Source of the DNA: Lutibacillus sp052034115
GTDB lineage: Bacteria; Actinomycetota; Actinomycetes; Actinomycetales; Dermatophilaceae
DNA length: 50,219 nucleotides
Direction of reading: 5' to 3'
NCBI GenBank assembly: GCA_052034115.1
Contig: JBPOIZ010000019.1
Coordinates: forward strand, 1-50,219
Shown here: positions 31,160 to 39,842 of the stretch, one piece after another
Layout of the letters: the number at the start of each line of letters is the position of its first letter
Position numbering within the stretch: the first letter of the stretch is position 1
Notes under the pieces: model-generated
Databases searched by the model: none
The model's input: only the letters and a program-made list of their open reading frames with translations
Told to the model about the DNA's origin: nothing
Program-made: the position numbers and the translations under genes

Positions 31160-31963
31160 TCAGCGGCCGGTGAAGACGGGCTTCTCCTTGGCGAGGAAGG
31201 CGGCCACCGCAGCCTGGTGGTCAGCGCTCGCCCCCGTCGTCGACATGTATTCGGCCTCCCGGGCCAAGGCATCGACCAGCGGCACCCCGGCGCCGAAGGC
31301 CACGGCGCGGCGGATCGACCCATACGCCAGGGTGGGTCCGGCGGCCAGGTGTGCCGCGATCTGGCCCACCGTTGCGGTCAGATCCTGCGCAGGGACGACC
31401 TGCGTGAACAACCCCAGCTCCAGCGCCTCGGCAGCGCTGAGGGTACGTGGCATGAGGAGCAGCTCCTTCGCCTTGGCTGTTCCGACGAGCCTCGGCAGGG
31501 TCCATGACGACCCGGAGTCACACGAGAGCGCGATCGCCGAGAAGGCCAGGTTGAGGCCGGCGGTATCGGCCGCGATCCGCAGATCGGCCGCGAAGGCGAA
31601 CGCCGCACCGGCTCCGGCCGCGACGCCGTTCAGGGCCGCGATCACCGGCTTGTTCATCGTCGCGATGAGCTCGACGATCGGGTTGTAGTGGTCCGGGACG
31701 GTGTGCCACAGCGACTCGTCCTGGGCGGTGAGCAACTGGATGTGCTCTCGCAGGTCCTGACCCACGCAGAAGGCCCGTCCGGTTCCGGTGAGGACGACGC
31801 AGCGCACCGCCTCGTCCGAGGCCACGTCGCGCAGGATGTCCAACAGCGTCGTCTTGGTCGGGGTGTCCAGCGCATTCATCGCGTCCGGGCGCGCGAAGGT
31901 CACCGTTGCCACCCCTGACTCGACGGCGCAGGTAACGGGGGCAGTGGGGGACGAGTCGGACAT
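31160..31963 (-). CDS. Enoyl-CoA hydratase/isomerase family protein
   Basis: 267 residues of the crotonase fold. VATVTFARPDAMNALDTPT starts the core, GRAFCVGQDLREH is the PaaG-type oxyanion and acid segment, and KPVIAALNGVAAGAGAAFAFAADLRIA carries the second oxyanion glycine. CVGQDL with the long LREHIQ helix matches 2-(1,2-epoxy-1,2-dihydrophenyl)acetyl-CoA isomerase (PaaG) better than plain hydratases. ATG 31963 has GAGGAG 6 nt upstream. It is convergent with the GT gene (6 bp). No paa genes are nearby, so the pathway is not clear. Confidence 0.86.
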   Translation of the reverse strand: MSDSSPTAPVTCAVESGVATVTFARPDAMNALDTPTKTTLLDILRDVASDEAVRCVVLTGTGRAFCVGQDLREHIQLLTAQDESLWHTVPDHYNPIVELIATMNKPVIAALNGVAAGAGAAFAFAADLRIAADTAGLNLAFSAIALSCDSGSSWTLPRLVGTAKAKELLLMPRTLSAAEALELGLFTQVVPAQDLTATVGQIAAHLAAGPTLAYGSIRRAVAFGAGVPLVDALAREAEYMSTTGASADHQAAVAAFLAKEKPVFTGR

Positions 31964-32058
31964 CTGTGCTCCTCGGTATGACGACGGTGTTTCCCGCGAT
32001 TCGGGTCCCATCCTGCCCTGCTCAAGGGCCGCTCCCGGCCCGGGGGAGGGTGTCCGTT

Positions 32059-32087
32059 TTCACAACAGCCGCGGGAGCGGGGATAAT
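32059..32087 (+). promoter_or_regulatory. Promoter upstream of DUF3117
   Basis: TTCACA (32059-32064) and GATAAT (32082-32087) are 17 bp apart. This is one of the best sigma-70-like promoters of the window. The following ~75 nt leader includes an unrelated ATG-poor stretch before the DUF3117 ribosome binding site. Confidence 0.65.
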
Positions 32088-32163
32088 GGGTCGACCGTTC
32101 CCCCCGCAACCCCGGAACGCAGGGCTTGCGAGACGTGGAACGGACTCCAGAAAGGGGAGACGC

Positions 32164-32337
32164 ATGGCGGCCATGAAGCCACGGACCGGTGACGGTCCCC
32201 TCGAAGTCACCAAGGAGGGGCGCGGCATCGTCCTGCGCATGCCGCTGGAAGGCGGTGGCCGCTTGGTCGTCGAGATGACACCTGACGAAGCCGCCGCGCT
32301 GCGCGACGCCATCGCCGGTTGCGAGGGCGTCTCCTGA
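32164..32337 (+). CDS. DUF3117 small protein
   Basis: 57 residues: MAAMKPRTGDGPLEVTKEGRG, then RMPLEGGGRLVVEMTPDEAAALRDAI. DUF3117 is almost universal and highly conserved in actinobacteria, of unknown function, a compact beta-helix domain. GAAAGGGGAGACGC upstream gives a clear ribosome binding site for ATG 32164. It is monocistronic: good promoter upstream, 10-bp hairpin downstream. In M. tuberculosis the counterpart Rv1211 follows tagA; here tag, a GT and an enoyl-CoA hydratase come before it. Confidence 0.93.
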   Translation: MAAMKPRTGDGPLEVTKEGRGIVLRMPLEGGGRLVVEMTPDEAAALRDAIAGCEGVS

Positions 32338-32357
32338 GGGAGCCGACACCATGGACA

Positions 32358-32389
32358 GATGCCCCGGCCGTTGTGGCGACCGGGGCATC
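32358..32389 (+). terminator. Terminator of DUF3117
   Basis: GATGCCCCGG (32358-32367) pairs perfectly with CCGGGGCATC (32380-32389) around a 12-nt loop, 20 nt after the DUF3117 stop. Confidence 0.75.
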
Positions 32390-32439
32390 CCCATGCCCGT
32401 AGCACTGCGTCCACCTGCCCTGTCGAGGAACGAGGTCTG

Positions 32440-33963
32440 ATGCCCGCCGATGTGCCTGAGCTCGATGTCCCGGTCGTCGCCTGCGTGCCCAGTTTCGCGG
32501 AGGTGGACCCCGGTGGGGCTGCCCCCGACCAGGTGCTCCTGGCGGTCGACCCCGATCATCTGGAGCCGCTGGACGACCTGGGGGTGGACGCACGCGGGCT
32601 GCTCGCCATGTTCGAGCCGCCGACCGGGTCGGGGACCTGCACCGTCATCCCGCTCCCGCCGGATCGGACCCTCGCGCGGCGAGCGGCCCTCCTCCCGGTC
32701 GGGCCTGCGCGCCCGGCGGACCTGCGCACTGCCGGTGCCGAGCTGGGGCGTGCGGCGCGCGACCGGGAGCTCCTCGTCGTGGCCCTGCCCCCGGTTGCCG
32801 AGCACCACATCCGGGCCCTCGTCGAGGGCATCCTGCTCGGCGGCTTCACCGGCCCCACGTGGGCGGCCCGCAAGCGCAGCCGCGCCGTGCGGCGCGTCGT
32901 TGTCGTGGGGCAGGACCCACGGGCGGTGGCGGCGGCAGTTGCGCACGCCACTGCGACCTGCGTGGCCAGGCATCTGGCCGCCGTCCCGTCCAACATCAAG
33001 TCCCCGGCATGGCTCGCCGCGCAGGCCCGGACCATCGGCCGGCGAGCAGGGCTCGACGTTCGGGTGCGGACCGAGGCGGCGCTGAAGAAGGAGGGCTTCG
33101 GCGGCCTGCTTGCCGTCGGCGGCGGCAGCGCCACCCCTCCGCGGTTCGTCGAGCTGGGCTACGACCCGGCACCGGTGGCCGACCCGCCGGCACGCCGACG
33201 CGCAGCCTCGGTGCCGCACATCGTGCTGGTGGGCAAGGGGATCACCTTCGACAGCGGCGGACTCGACGTCAAGCCGGCCGTCGGCATGCTGACCATGAAG
33301 ACGGACATGAGTGGTGCCGCGGTGGTGCTCGGTGTCCTGGCCGCCTGCCGGGAGCTCGCCGTGCCGGTTCGGGTCACGGGTCTGCTGGCCATCGCCGAGA
33401 ACGCCATCAGCGGGACCGCATACCGGCCAGGTGACGTCGTCACCCAGTACGGAGGGACCACCGTCGAGATCGGCAACACCGACGCCGAGGGGCGCATCGT
33501 GCTCGCCGACGCGCTCGCGTATGCCGACGCCCGCCTCGACCCGGATGTGGTCATCGACATCGCCACCCTCACCGGGGCCGCAACGATCGCGCTGGGCCGG
33601 GCGATGGGTCCGCTGTTCTCCACCGACGAGGGGCTGCGCGACGCCCTGATCGCCGCCGGCGAGGCTGCCGGAGAGCCGATGTGGCCGTTCCCACTGGTCG
33701 AGGAGTATCGGGCGTGGCTCGACTCCCCGGTCGCCGACCTCAACCACATCGCCACCGCCAAGGTGGGCCAGGGCGGCTCGATCGTCGCGGCGCTGTTCCT
33801 CCGGGAGTTCATCGGTGGACGCCGTTGGGCGCACCTCGACATCGCCGGCCCCGGTCGATCCGACCGCGACGCAGGGCTCGTCCAAGACGGTCCGACGGGG
33901 TATGGCGCCCGCCTCTTGCTGCGCTACCTCGAGTCGTTCGGTGAGTCAGCCGTCAGCGGTTGA
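32440..33963 (+). CDS. pepA: Leucyl aminopeptidase
   Basis: 507 residues, M17 family. The N-terminal macro-like domain runs to about 160; the catalytic domain has VGKGITFDSGGLDVKPAVGMLTMKTDMSGAA (metal Lys and Asp), then EIGNTDAEGRIVLADALAY, the M17 signature. It forms hexamers with two metals and removes N-terminal leucine and other residues in the cytosol. ATG 32440 (MPADVPELD) was chosen because upstream residues look non-coding. The N-domain is shorter in similarity than in E. coli PepA, as usual for actinobacteria. Confidence 0.95.
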   Translation: MPADVPELDVPVVACVPSFAEVDPGGAAPDQVLLAVDPDHLEPLDDLGVDARGLLAMFEPPTGSGTCTVIPLPPDRTLARRAALLPVGPARPADLRTAGAELGRAARDRELLVVALPPVAEHHIRALVEGILLGGFTGPTWAARKRSRAVRRVVVVGQDPRAVAAAVAHATATCVARHLAAVPSNIKSPAWLAAQARTIGRRAGLDVRVRTEAALKKEGFGGLLAVGGGSATPPRFVELGYDPAPVADPPARRRAASVPHIVLVGKGITFDSGGLDVKPAVGMLTMKTDMSGAAVVLGVLAACRELAVPVRVTGLLAIAENAISGTAYRPGDVVTQYGGTTVEIGNTDAEGRIVLADALAYADARLDPDVVIDIATLTGAATIALGRAMGPLFSTDEGLRDALIAAGEAAGEPMWPFPLVEEYRAWLDSPVADLNHIATAKVGQGGSIVAALFLREFIGGRRWAHLDIAGPGRSDRDAGLVQDGPTGYGARLLLRYLESFGESAVSG

Positions 33964-33985
33964 CCCAGAGTCAGGGGGGTCGAGG

Positions 33986-34618
33986 TCAGCGTTTGACCGC
34001 GACGAGCAGCCCGTCACCGACGGGCAGCAGCGTCGTCACGAACCGTTCGTCGTCGCGCAACGCCTTGCCCAGGTCGCGCAGCATGCGTGTCGTCTCATCC
34101 CGAGCGGCGGGATCGGCCACCTTGTCGTGCCAGAGCATGTTGTCGATCACCATCGTGCCGCCGACACGCAGCAGCCTCGTCGCCTGCTCGACATACCCGG
34201 GGTACTCCGCCTTGTCGCCGTCGATGAAGACCAGGTCGTATGCCGCGTCGGTCATCCGCGGCAGGACGTCCAGCGCCCGGCCGGTGATAACGCGCGTGCG
34301 TTGGTGCGCCACGCCGGCCGCCGCGTAGCTGGCCTTGGCGGCGCGCTGGTGCTCCGCGGAGGCGTCGATCGTGGTCAGGATTCCGTCATCCGGCATGCCG
34401 CGCAGCAGCCACAGGCCGGAGACACCCGCTCCGGTGCCGATTTCGACCACGGCGGCGGCCCCGATGGCTGCGGCCAGCAGGCTCAGGACCGGACCTGTCC
34501 CTGACCCGATGGGCGTCGCGCCGAGCCGCTCTCCTGCCCGGCGGGCGTCGTCGAGCAGGTCGTCCGCGGTGACGAAGTCCTCCGCATAGGCCCAACTGGC
34601 CAATCGCGCTCCGCTCAT
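33986..34618 (-). CDS. O-methyltransferase family 3
   Basis: 210 residues, SAM-dependent. Motif I VVEIGTGAGVSGLWLL, DASAEHQRAAKASYAAAG, the acidic FIDGDKAEYPGYVEQATRLLRVGG and VIDNMLWHDKVADP (metal-binding D-N) mark the catechol/caffeoyl-CoA-like group. Methyl acceptor unknown. ATG 34618 is 6 nt after TATCGT on the minus strand. It is divergent from sigE, exactly as Rv1220c beside Rv1221 in M. tuberculosis. Confidence 0.92.
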   Translation of the reverse strand: MSGARLASWAYAEDFVTADDLLDDARRAGERLGATPIGSGTGPVLSLLAAAIGAAAVVEIGTGAGVSGLWLLRGMPDDGILTTIDASAEHQRAAKASYAAAGVAHQRTRVITGRALDVLPRMTDAAYDLVFIDGDKAEYPGYVEQATRLLRVGGTMVIDNMLWHDKVADPAARDETTRMLRDLGKALRDDERFVTTLLPVGDGLLVAVKR

Positions 34619-34758
34619 GGCGCCACGATACTGCCCGTGGCGCGCCGGGGCGTCGGTGCCGCGCCAGGGCGCACCAGCGCGGTGATCGATGATCCGAAGA
34701 CCGGCCCGCAGTCGTGGCTGATCCGCAGGTTGTTCTCAGGCTTCTCCCAGGGCCCCCG

Positions 34759-34785
34759 GGAACGATCGGGACACTCGATGCGTCC
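34759..34785 (+). promoter_or_regulatory. ECF-type (sigma-E-like) promoter before sigE
   Basis: GGAAC (34759-34763), 18 bp, GTCC (34782-34785). This matches the ECF/sigma-E consensus GGAAC-N17-18-GTT/CGTC, so the operon is probably autoregulated; the leader to GTG 34820 is about 30 nt. Confidence 0.65.
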
Positions 34786-34819
34786 TAGTCATCGACCGAG
34801 CCGTTCGAGAGGCAGTCCC

Positions 34820-35437
34820 GTGACCATCACCGCCGTCCCCGTCGAGTCGGGGACCGCTTGGACCCCGCCCACGTGGGAGGAGGTCGTTCGCGAGCACTCG
34901 CCGCGCGTCTACCGGTTGGCCTACCGACTGACCGGCAACCCGCACGATGCCGAGGACCTCACCCATGACGTGTTCCTGAGGGTCTTCCGGTCGCTCGACT
35001 CGTACACCCCCGGATCGTTCGAGGGTTGGCTGCACCGCATCACGACCAACGTCTTCCTCGATCGGATGCGCCGCAAGCAGCGGATCCGGATGGACTACCT
35101 GCCCGAGGACGCCGCCAACCGGCTGGCCAGCCGGGAGCCCGGCCCCGAAGCCCGATACGACGAAACCCACTTCGACGATGACGTCCAACGGGCCCTGGAC
35201 GCGCTGTCGCCGGAGTTCCGCGCCGCCGTCGTCCTGTGCGACATCGAGGGGCTGTCCTACGAGGAGATCGCCGCCACGCTCGGGATCAAACTCGGCACCG
35301 TTCGGTCCCGGATCCACCGGGGCCGCGCCCAGCTGCGCGAGTCGCTGGCCCACCGCGCGCCAGAAGCGAGCCCCCGCCCGGCCGGTCGGCGGGTCCGGCT
35401 GCCCCTTCCTGGTCGGGTGGTGCCGGGCACCCGATGA
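34820..35437 (+). CDS. sigE: ECF RNA polymerase sigma factor SigE
   Basis: 205 residues. Region 2: VREHSPRVYRLAYRLTGNPHDAEDLTHDVFLRVFRSL, with the -10-binding segment, and region 2.4 FEGWLHRITTNVFLDRMRRK; region 4: LSPEFRAAVVLCDIEGLSYEEIAATLGIKLGTVRSRIHRGRAQLRESL. GTG 34820 (MTITAVPVE) with GAGAGGC upstream is preferred to a 61-codon longer frame. It directs the envelope-stress regulon. An ECF-like promoter precedes it. It overlaps the zinc-finger anti-sigma gene as ATGA. The order OMT, sigE, rseA, htrA, tatB equals Rv1220c-Rv1224. Confidence 0.96.
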   Translation: MTITAVPVESGTAWTPPTWEEVVREHSPRVYRLAYRLTGNPHDAEDLTHDVFLRVFRSLDSYTPGSFEGWLHRITTNVFLDRMRRKQRIRMDYLPEDAANRLASREPGPEARYDETHFDDDVQRALDALSPEFRAAVVLCDIEGLSYEEIAATLGIKLGTVRSRIHRGRAQLRESLAHRAPEASPRPAGRRVRLPLPGRVVPGTR

Positions 35438-36009
35438 AGCGAACCCCCCATCTCGGTGCGAATGTCAGGGCGTATGTCGACGGCGCCCTGGACGAACGCA
35501 CCCTGATGGGCTTCGACCGCCACCTCGTCGCGTGCATGGTGTGCTTCGACGCGGTCCAGCGGGAGCGCCAGTTGGTCAGCTCGCTACGCAAGGGCAGCAC
35601 GCCCCAGGTGAGTGCGGGTCTGGAGTCCTTGCTTCTTGGCTTGTGCTCGACGGCGCCCGAAACCCCCGCTGACGGGCCGGCCCCGGGCCTGGCGACTGTG
35701 CCGACGACTCCGCGCGGGCTGCCTCCTATGCCGATGATGCGCCTGGCGACAGTGGCACCCAGCGCGCCCGCGCAGCACCACTCGCCGCGCCGCGCCGCGT
35801 TCCTGGCCACCGTCGCGGCCGGGGCCACTGCAGCAGCCGCCTGGAGCCTGGCGACGGTCGCCCCGTCGGCGACCCCCACACCCCTGCGGATCCCGTCGCC
35901 GGCCGGCACCACGACCTTCGGCACCGGTTTGTCGGTGTCGATGTTCCAGGGCGCCGAGGCGAGGCTGACCGTCCGGACCGCTCGGCATTGGGCAGAATCG
36001 ACCCCATGA
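35434..36009 (+). CDS. rseA: Anti-sigma-E factor, zinc-finger (ZAS) type
   Basis: 191 residues. Near the N-terminus, LMGFDRHLVACMVCFDAV gives the H-x3-C-x2-C zinc motif (His30, Cys34, Cys37) of ZAS anti-sigma factors; the upstream histidine HLGA may complete the site. A Pro/Ala-rich linker leads to one hydrophobic segment (residues ~120-142), so the protein is probably membrane-bound with the ZAS domain inside. It binds and holds SigE until stress. Both ends overlap neighbours by 4 bp (ATGA), giving coupled translation with sigE and htrA. Confidence 0.88.
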   Translation: MKRTPHLGANVRAYVDGALDERTLMGFDRHLVACMVCFDAVQRERQLVSSLRKGSTPQVSAGLESLLLGLCSTAPETPADGPAPGLATVPTTPRGLPPMPMMRLATVAPSAPAQHHSPRRAAFLATVAAGATAAAAWSLATVAPSATPTPLRIPSPAGTTTFGTGLSVSMFQGAEARLTVRTARHWAESTP

Positions 36010-37496
36010 CGATGCCTGACCAGACCCCGGCGCCAGACGGCCCGGGCGAGCCGGATCGCGGTTGGCCACACGAACCGGACGCGCCCACCGAGGATCTGGG
36101 TGTGAGTTGGGCCGCGAGCTGGCCGCCGCCGTCACCGCCCGGACCGCCATCGCTCCCGGCGGGTCCAATGTCGCCGGAGGTCCCCGCGGGGGAGCCGGCG
36201 CCGGCGCAGAGCTCGCCGACGGTGGCCCTGCCGCTACCCACCGAGTCCGTGCCGATCGCGCCTCCGCCGACCGGTGCTGCGGTGCCCTTGCCGCCCCCCG
36301 CCACCCCCTGGGGGGCCGTCCCCGTCGAGGCGGTCCATCACCCAGGCGTACCGGTAGCCCCAGAACGGCCGCGACGTCGGGGTGGGCTGCGACGAGCCGC
36401 CGCCCTGGTGGGGATCATCGCCTTGTCCGGGGCCGCTGGAGGCGTCGCGGGCGCGACGTTCATGTCGAACAGCCGGGCCGCTGCACCTGGCACCACGTCG
36501 CCGGCTGCGACCGGTTCGGTGATCCCCGGGGGCTCGGGTCTGCCGACTCAGGTGTCCGGGTCGACGGATCGTCCGACGGGCAGCGTCGCCCAGATCGCGG
36601 CGACCGCACTGCCCAGCGTGGTGACGATCCGCGTCAAGGACGTGCAAGGTGAGGGCACCGGCTCTGGTTTCGTCATCGACACCTCCGGCCACATCCTGAC
36701 CAACAACCACGTCGTGTCGTCAGTGGGCAGCTCCGGAGCGATCACCATCCAGTTCTCGGACGGGTCCCAGCAGCCGGCCACGGTCGTCGGGCGGGATGTG
36801 TCCTACGACCTGGCCGTCGTCAAGGTGTCGGATGCTGCTGGGCTCGCACCGTTGCTCTTCGGCCGATCCGCCGACGTCGTGGTCGGGGACGGTGTCATCG
36901 CCGTGGGTGCGCCGCTGGGTCTCGAGGCGACCGTGACGACGGGCATCGTCTCGGCCCTGGGCCGCCCGGTCACCGCCGGCGACGGGACGGAGCAGAGCTT
37001 CATCAGCGCCATCCAGACCGACGCCGCGATCAACCCGGGCAACAGCGGCGGACCGCTGCTCGACATGTCCGGCCATGTCATCGGCGTCAACTCGGCCATC
37101 GCCCGAATCCCGGGAAGCGACGGGGGCACCGGCGGGAGCATCGGGCTGGGGTTCGCCATACCCTCCGACAAGGCACACACGACCGCGCAGCAGCTCATCT
37201 CCGACGGCACGGCGACGCACCCCATCATCGGCGTCAGTCTGGACACTGCGTATGACGGCGAGGGTGTGCGCATCGCCAGCAGCAGCACCGCGGTCACTGC
37301 CGGCGGGCCCGCAGATCTGGCCGGTGTCCAGCCCGGTGACGTCATCTTGCGCTTCGAAGGTCGGGTCGTCTCCACCCCGGACGAGCTCGTCGTGGCGATC
37401 CGGGCTATGGACGTCGGCGATACCGTCGAGCTGGTGCTGCGACGCGACGGCGCCGAGCAGACTGTCACAATGACCCTCGTCAGCGCTGGCGGCTGA
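36006..37496 (+). CDS. htrA: HtrA/DegP-like serine protease
   Basis: 496 residues. A long Pro-rich cytosolic N-terminus (1-120) is followed by one transmembrane helix (131-152), a chymotrypsin-like protease domain, and a PDZ domain (~395-490; GGPADLAGVQPGDVILRFEG). The catalytic triad is His235 (TNNHVV), Asp268 (YDLAVVKV) and Ser347 (NPGNSGGP). It degrades or refolds misfolded proteins outside the membrane and is a sigma-E target. It begins in the anti-sigma stop (ATG 36006). Confidence 0.95.
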   Translation: MTMPDQTPAPDGPGEPDRGWPHEPDAPTEDLGVSWAASWPPPSPPGPPSLPAGPMSPEVPAGEPAPAQSSPTVALPLPTESVPIAPPPTGAAVPLPPPATPWGAVPVEAVHHPGVPVAPERPRRRGGLRRAAALVGIIALSGAAGGVAGATFMSNSRAAAPGTTSPAATGSVIPGGSGLPTQVSGSTDRPTGSVAQIAATALPSVVTIRVKDVQGEGTGSGFVIDTSGHILTNNHVVSSVGSSGAITIQFSDGSQQPATVVGRDVSYDLAVVKVSDAAGLAPLLFGRSADVVVGDGVIAVGAPLGLEATVTTGIVSALGRPVTAGDGTEQSFISAIQTDAAINPGNSGGPLLDMSGHVIGVNSAIARIPGSDGGTGGSIGLGFAIPSDKAHTTAQQLISDGTATHPIIGVSLDTAYDGEGVRIASSSTAVTAGGPADLAGVQPGDVILRFEGRVVSTPDELVVAIRAMDVGDTVELVLRRDGAEQTVTMTLVSAGG

Positions 37497-37527
37497 CCAC
37501 GGAGCACCGCGGCACGAGGGACAAGGT

Positions 37528-37998
37528 ATGGGACCGATCGACATCAACGGCTGGGAGATCATCGTCCTTGCCGTGCTTGCGGTCTTCATCCTCGGCCCCG
37601 AGCGACTGCCGGAGTATGCCGCCAAACTGGGGCGACTCGTGCGCCGGGGCCGGGCCCTGGCCGACGGTGCGCGGGCGCAGCTGAAGGAGCAACTCGGGCC
37701 GGACTTCGACGACGTGGACTGGGCCGCCTACGACCCTCGCCAGTACGACCCGCGTCGCATCGTGCGCGAGGCGCTGACCGCTCCGGCCGACCCGGCCGAG
37801 CCGGGCAAGCCGGTCTCCACGGGTGGGCCTACGGACGTTGCCTCCCCGACGGCCGGTTCCGGGTCGGCTACCGACCCGGGCCGCACCGACGGGTGGTCGG
37901 TGGCCGCCCCTGCCGACCGTGTCGATCCCGCCGGTATGCCGACGCCGGCTGAGCACGACCGGTCGAGACCCACCCCGTGGGACGACGAAGCCACCTGA
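37528..37998 (+). CDS. tatB: Twin-arginine translocase subunit TatB
   Basis: 156 residues. N-terminal transmembrane helix with GWEIIVLAVLAVFILGPERLPEYAAKLGRLVRR: the FILGPERLP hinge and the amphipathic helix after it are the TatB signature (with Glu before the helix). A variable charged C-terminus follows. TatB receives folded, twin-arginine-signal proteins and passes them to TatA/TatC. It is 31 bp after htrA, the usual actinobacterial position (Rv1224). tatA/tatC are not in the window. Confidence 0.93.
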   Translation: MGPIDINGWEIIVLAVLAVFILGPERLPEYAAKLGRLVRRGRALADGARAQLKEQLGPDFDDVDWAAYDPRQYDPRRIVREALTAPADPAEPGKPVSTGGPTDVASPTAGSGSATDPGRTDGWSVAAPADRVDPAGMPTPAEHDRSRPTPWDDEAT

Positions 37999-38131
37999 GT
38001 GCGCAATGGTCGCGGCGCCATCCGCGTCGGGATGCGACCTCTGCGGCCCCCGCCAATTGTCGAGACCGCGCCTTGGCGCACCGGTCTTCGCTGCACCAGG
38101 TGGCGAGGCGGTCAGGGATAGGGGAGAGCCC

Positions 38132-38557
38132 ATGGCACGACTGCGGACACTGGCAGCTGGTCTCGTGACGGTTGGAGCGGCGGCGGCCTCGCTGGTCGCG
38201 GCGCCACCGGCGTTGGCGGCGCCCACCTGTGTGACGTTCAACATTCTCTACCGGCAGTCCGGCGCCTGGCTCGCCGACGCCCCCTTCGGCGGCGGGACGT
38301 TCAGCTGCTCCCTGGTGGTCAACAACACCGGCGACGGGGTCCGCTCGCTTCAGCGAGCGCTCAACAAGTGCTTTGGCCGCGGACTTGCGGTCGACGGCCG
38401 TTTCGGGCCCTTGACCCGCAGTGCCCTGAAGTACGCGCAGGGCGTCGAGGGCGTATCCCCGGACGGCGCGTACGGTCCGATCACCGCCTCGGTCCTGAAG
38501 TTCCCGTTCTACCGGGACATCGACGGACGGTTCGTCGGCTGCTACCGGCGCGCCTGA
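38132..38557 (+). CDS. Secreted peptidoglycan-binding-like protein
   Basis: 141 residues. A Sec signal peptide (MARLRTLAAGLVTVGAAAASLVAAPPALAAPT) is cleaved at ALA-A. The mature part holds a PG_binding_1 domain: GDGVRSLQRALNKCFGRGLAVDGRFGPLTRSALKYAQ, with the RxLQxxLN and DGxFGPxTxxAL pattern. It likely binds the cell wall non-catalytically, in keeping with the sigma-E/envelope region. AGGGGAGAGCC lies before ATG 38132. Four cysteines may form disulfides. Confidence 0.85.
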   Translation: MARLRTLAAGLVTVGAAAASLVAAPPALAAPTCVTFNILYRQSGAWLADAPFGGGTFSCSLVVNNTGDGVRSLQRALNKCFGRGLAVDGRFGPLTRSALKYAQGVEGVSPDGAYGPITASVLKFPFYRDIDGRFVGCYRRA

Positions 38558-38577
38558 GGTCAGCCGGAACGTCCAGG

Positions 38578-39711
38578 TCAGCGGCCGGTCGGGGTGATCC
38601 CCAGGGAGCGCCCCGACAGGCCGCGGGCCCGACCGGCGAGTTGTGCTGCGATGTTGCGCAGGGCAGTCGCGGCGGGCGAGCCCGGGTCGGCGATGGTCAC
38701 CGGGGTGCCGGCATCGGCGCCCTCTCGTAGCCGGCTGTCCAAGGGGATCTGGCCCAGCAGCGGCACCGCAGCGCCGATGGTGCGCGTCAGGGACTCCGCC
38801 ACCGACTGACCGCCACCGGAGCCGAAGAGCTCGTGGCGGCTGCCGTCGGGCAGTTCGAGCCAGGACATGTTCTCCACGACACCGACCACGCGCTGCTTGG
38901 TCTGCACGGCGATGGCCCCGGCCCGCTCGGCGACCTCGGCGGCCGCGGCCTGCGGGGTGGTGACGACGAGGATCTCGGCGTTGGGCAGCAACTGGGCCAT
39001 CGACAGGGCCATGTCACCGGTGCCCGGCGGCAGGTCGAGGAGCAAGACGTCCAGATCGCCCCAGAACACGTCGGAGAGGAACTGCTGCAACGCCCGGTGC
39101 AGCATGGGTCCACGCCATACGACCGGTTGGTTGCCCGGGACGAACATGCCGATGGAGATGACCTTCACATCGTGCGCGACCGGGGGCAGGATCATGTCGT
39201 CGACCTGCGTGGGTGGGTGCTCGACACCTAGCATCCGCGGCACCGAGAAGCCGTAGACGTCGGCGTCCAGGACTCCGACCCGCAGCCCTTGGGCGGCCAT
39301 GGCGGCGGCCAGGTTGGTGGTGACCGAGGACTTGCCGACGCCGCCCTTGCCGGAGGCCACGGCGTAGACCCGGGTCAAGGAGCCGGGCTTGGCGAAGGGG
39401 ATCTCCCGCTCGGCGACCCCACCACGCAGTTGCTGGCGCAGCGCCCCGCGCTGCTCGTCCGACATCACCCCGAGGTCGATGGACACCTCGGTGACCCCAG
39501 GAACCGCGGCGAGAGCTGCCCGGCTGTCGACCGAGAGGGTGTCCTTGAGCGGACAGGAGGCGACGGTCAGCAGGATCCGAGCGGTGACTCGGCCGGCGTC
39601 GTCGACGGTGACGTCGTCGACCATGCCCAACTCGGTGATGGGCTTGCGGATTTCCGGGTCGTTGACGGTGGCCAGGGCAGCGAGCAGCGCCTCGCGGGTG
39701 GGGTGGGACAT
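38578..39711 (-). CDS. mrp: Mrp/NBP35-type iron-sulfur carrier ATPase
   Basis: 377 residues. A MIP18-like (DUF59) N-terminal domain (PEIRKPITELGMVDDVTVD) precedes the deviant Walker A YAVASGKGGVGKSSVTTNLA, GVLDADVYGFSVPRMLG, DVLLLDLPPGTGDMALSM (Walker B). It loads and transfers 4Fe-4S clusters; the family is dimeric with a CxxC, which I do not clearly see. ATG 39711 (MSHPTREALL) is favoured over ATG 39720 because TACGAT lies 7 nt upstream. Matches Rv1229c at the end of the sigE region. Confidence 0.92.
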   Translation of the reverse strand: MSHPTREALLAALATVNDPEIRKPITELGMVDDVTVDDAGRVTARILLTVASCPLKDTLSVDSRAALAAVPGVTEVSIDLGVMSDEQRGALRQQLRGGVAEREIPFAKPGSLTRVYAVASGKGGVGKSSVTTNLAAAMAAQGLRVGVLDADVYGFSVPRMLGVEHPPTQVDDMILPPVAHDVKVISIGMFVPGNQPVVWRGPMLHRALQQFLSDVFWGDLDVLLLDLPPGTGDMALSMAQLLPNAEILVVTTPQAAAAEVAERAGAIAVQTKQRVVGVVENMSWLELPDGSRHELFGSGGGQSVAESLTRTIGAAVPLLGQIPLDSRLREGADAGTPVTIADPGSPAATALRNIAAQLAGRARGLSGRSLGITPTGR

Positions 39712-39842
39712 AGCAGCCATCGTATGTCGGCCGCCGATGAGGTGATGCTTCGCCCCCGGTGCGTGGGGCTTCGGTGCTTCGGCCCGCTCAGGGGGTCCCC
39801 TCGGTGTGCCGAGCCGCGGTGTGGCGCGAGGTGCGCGACCGG

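Noticed and set aside
34637..34819. 61-codon longer SigE frame
   Set aside because: It would run through the ECF promoter; region 2 starts just after GTG 34820.
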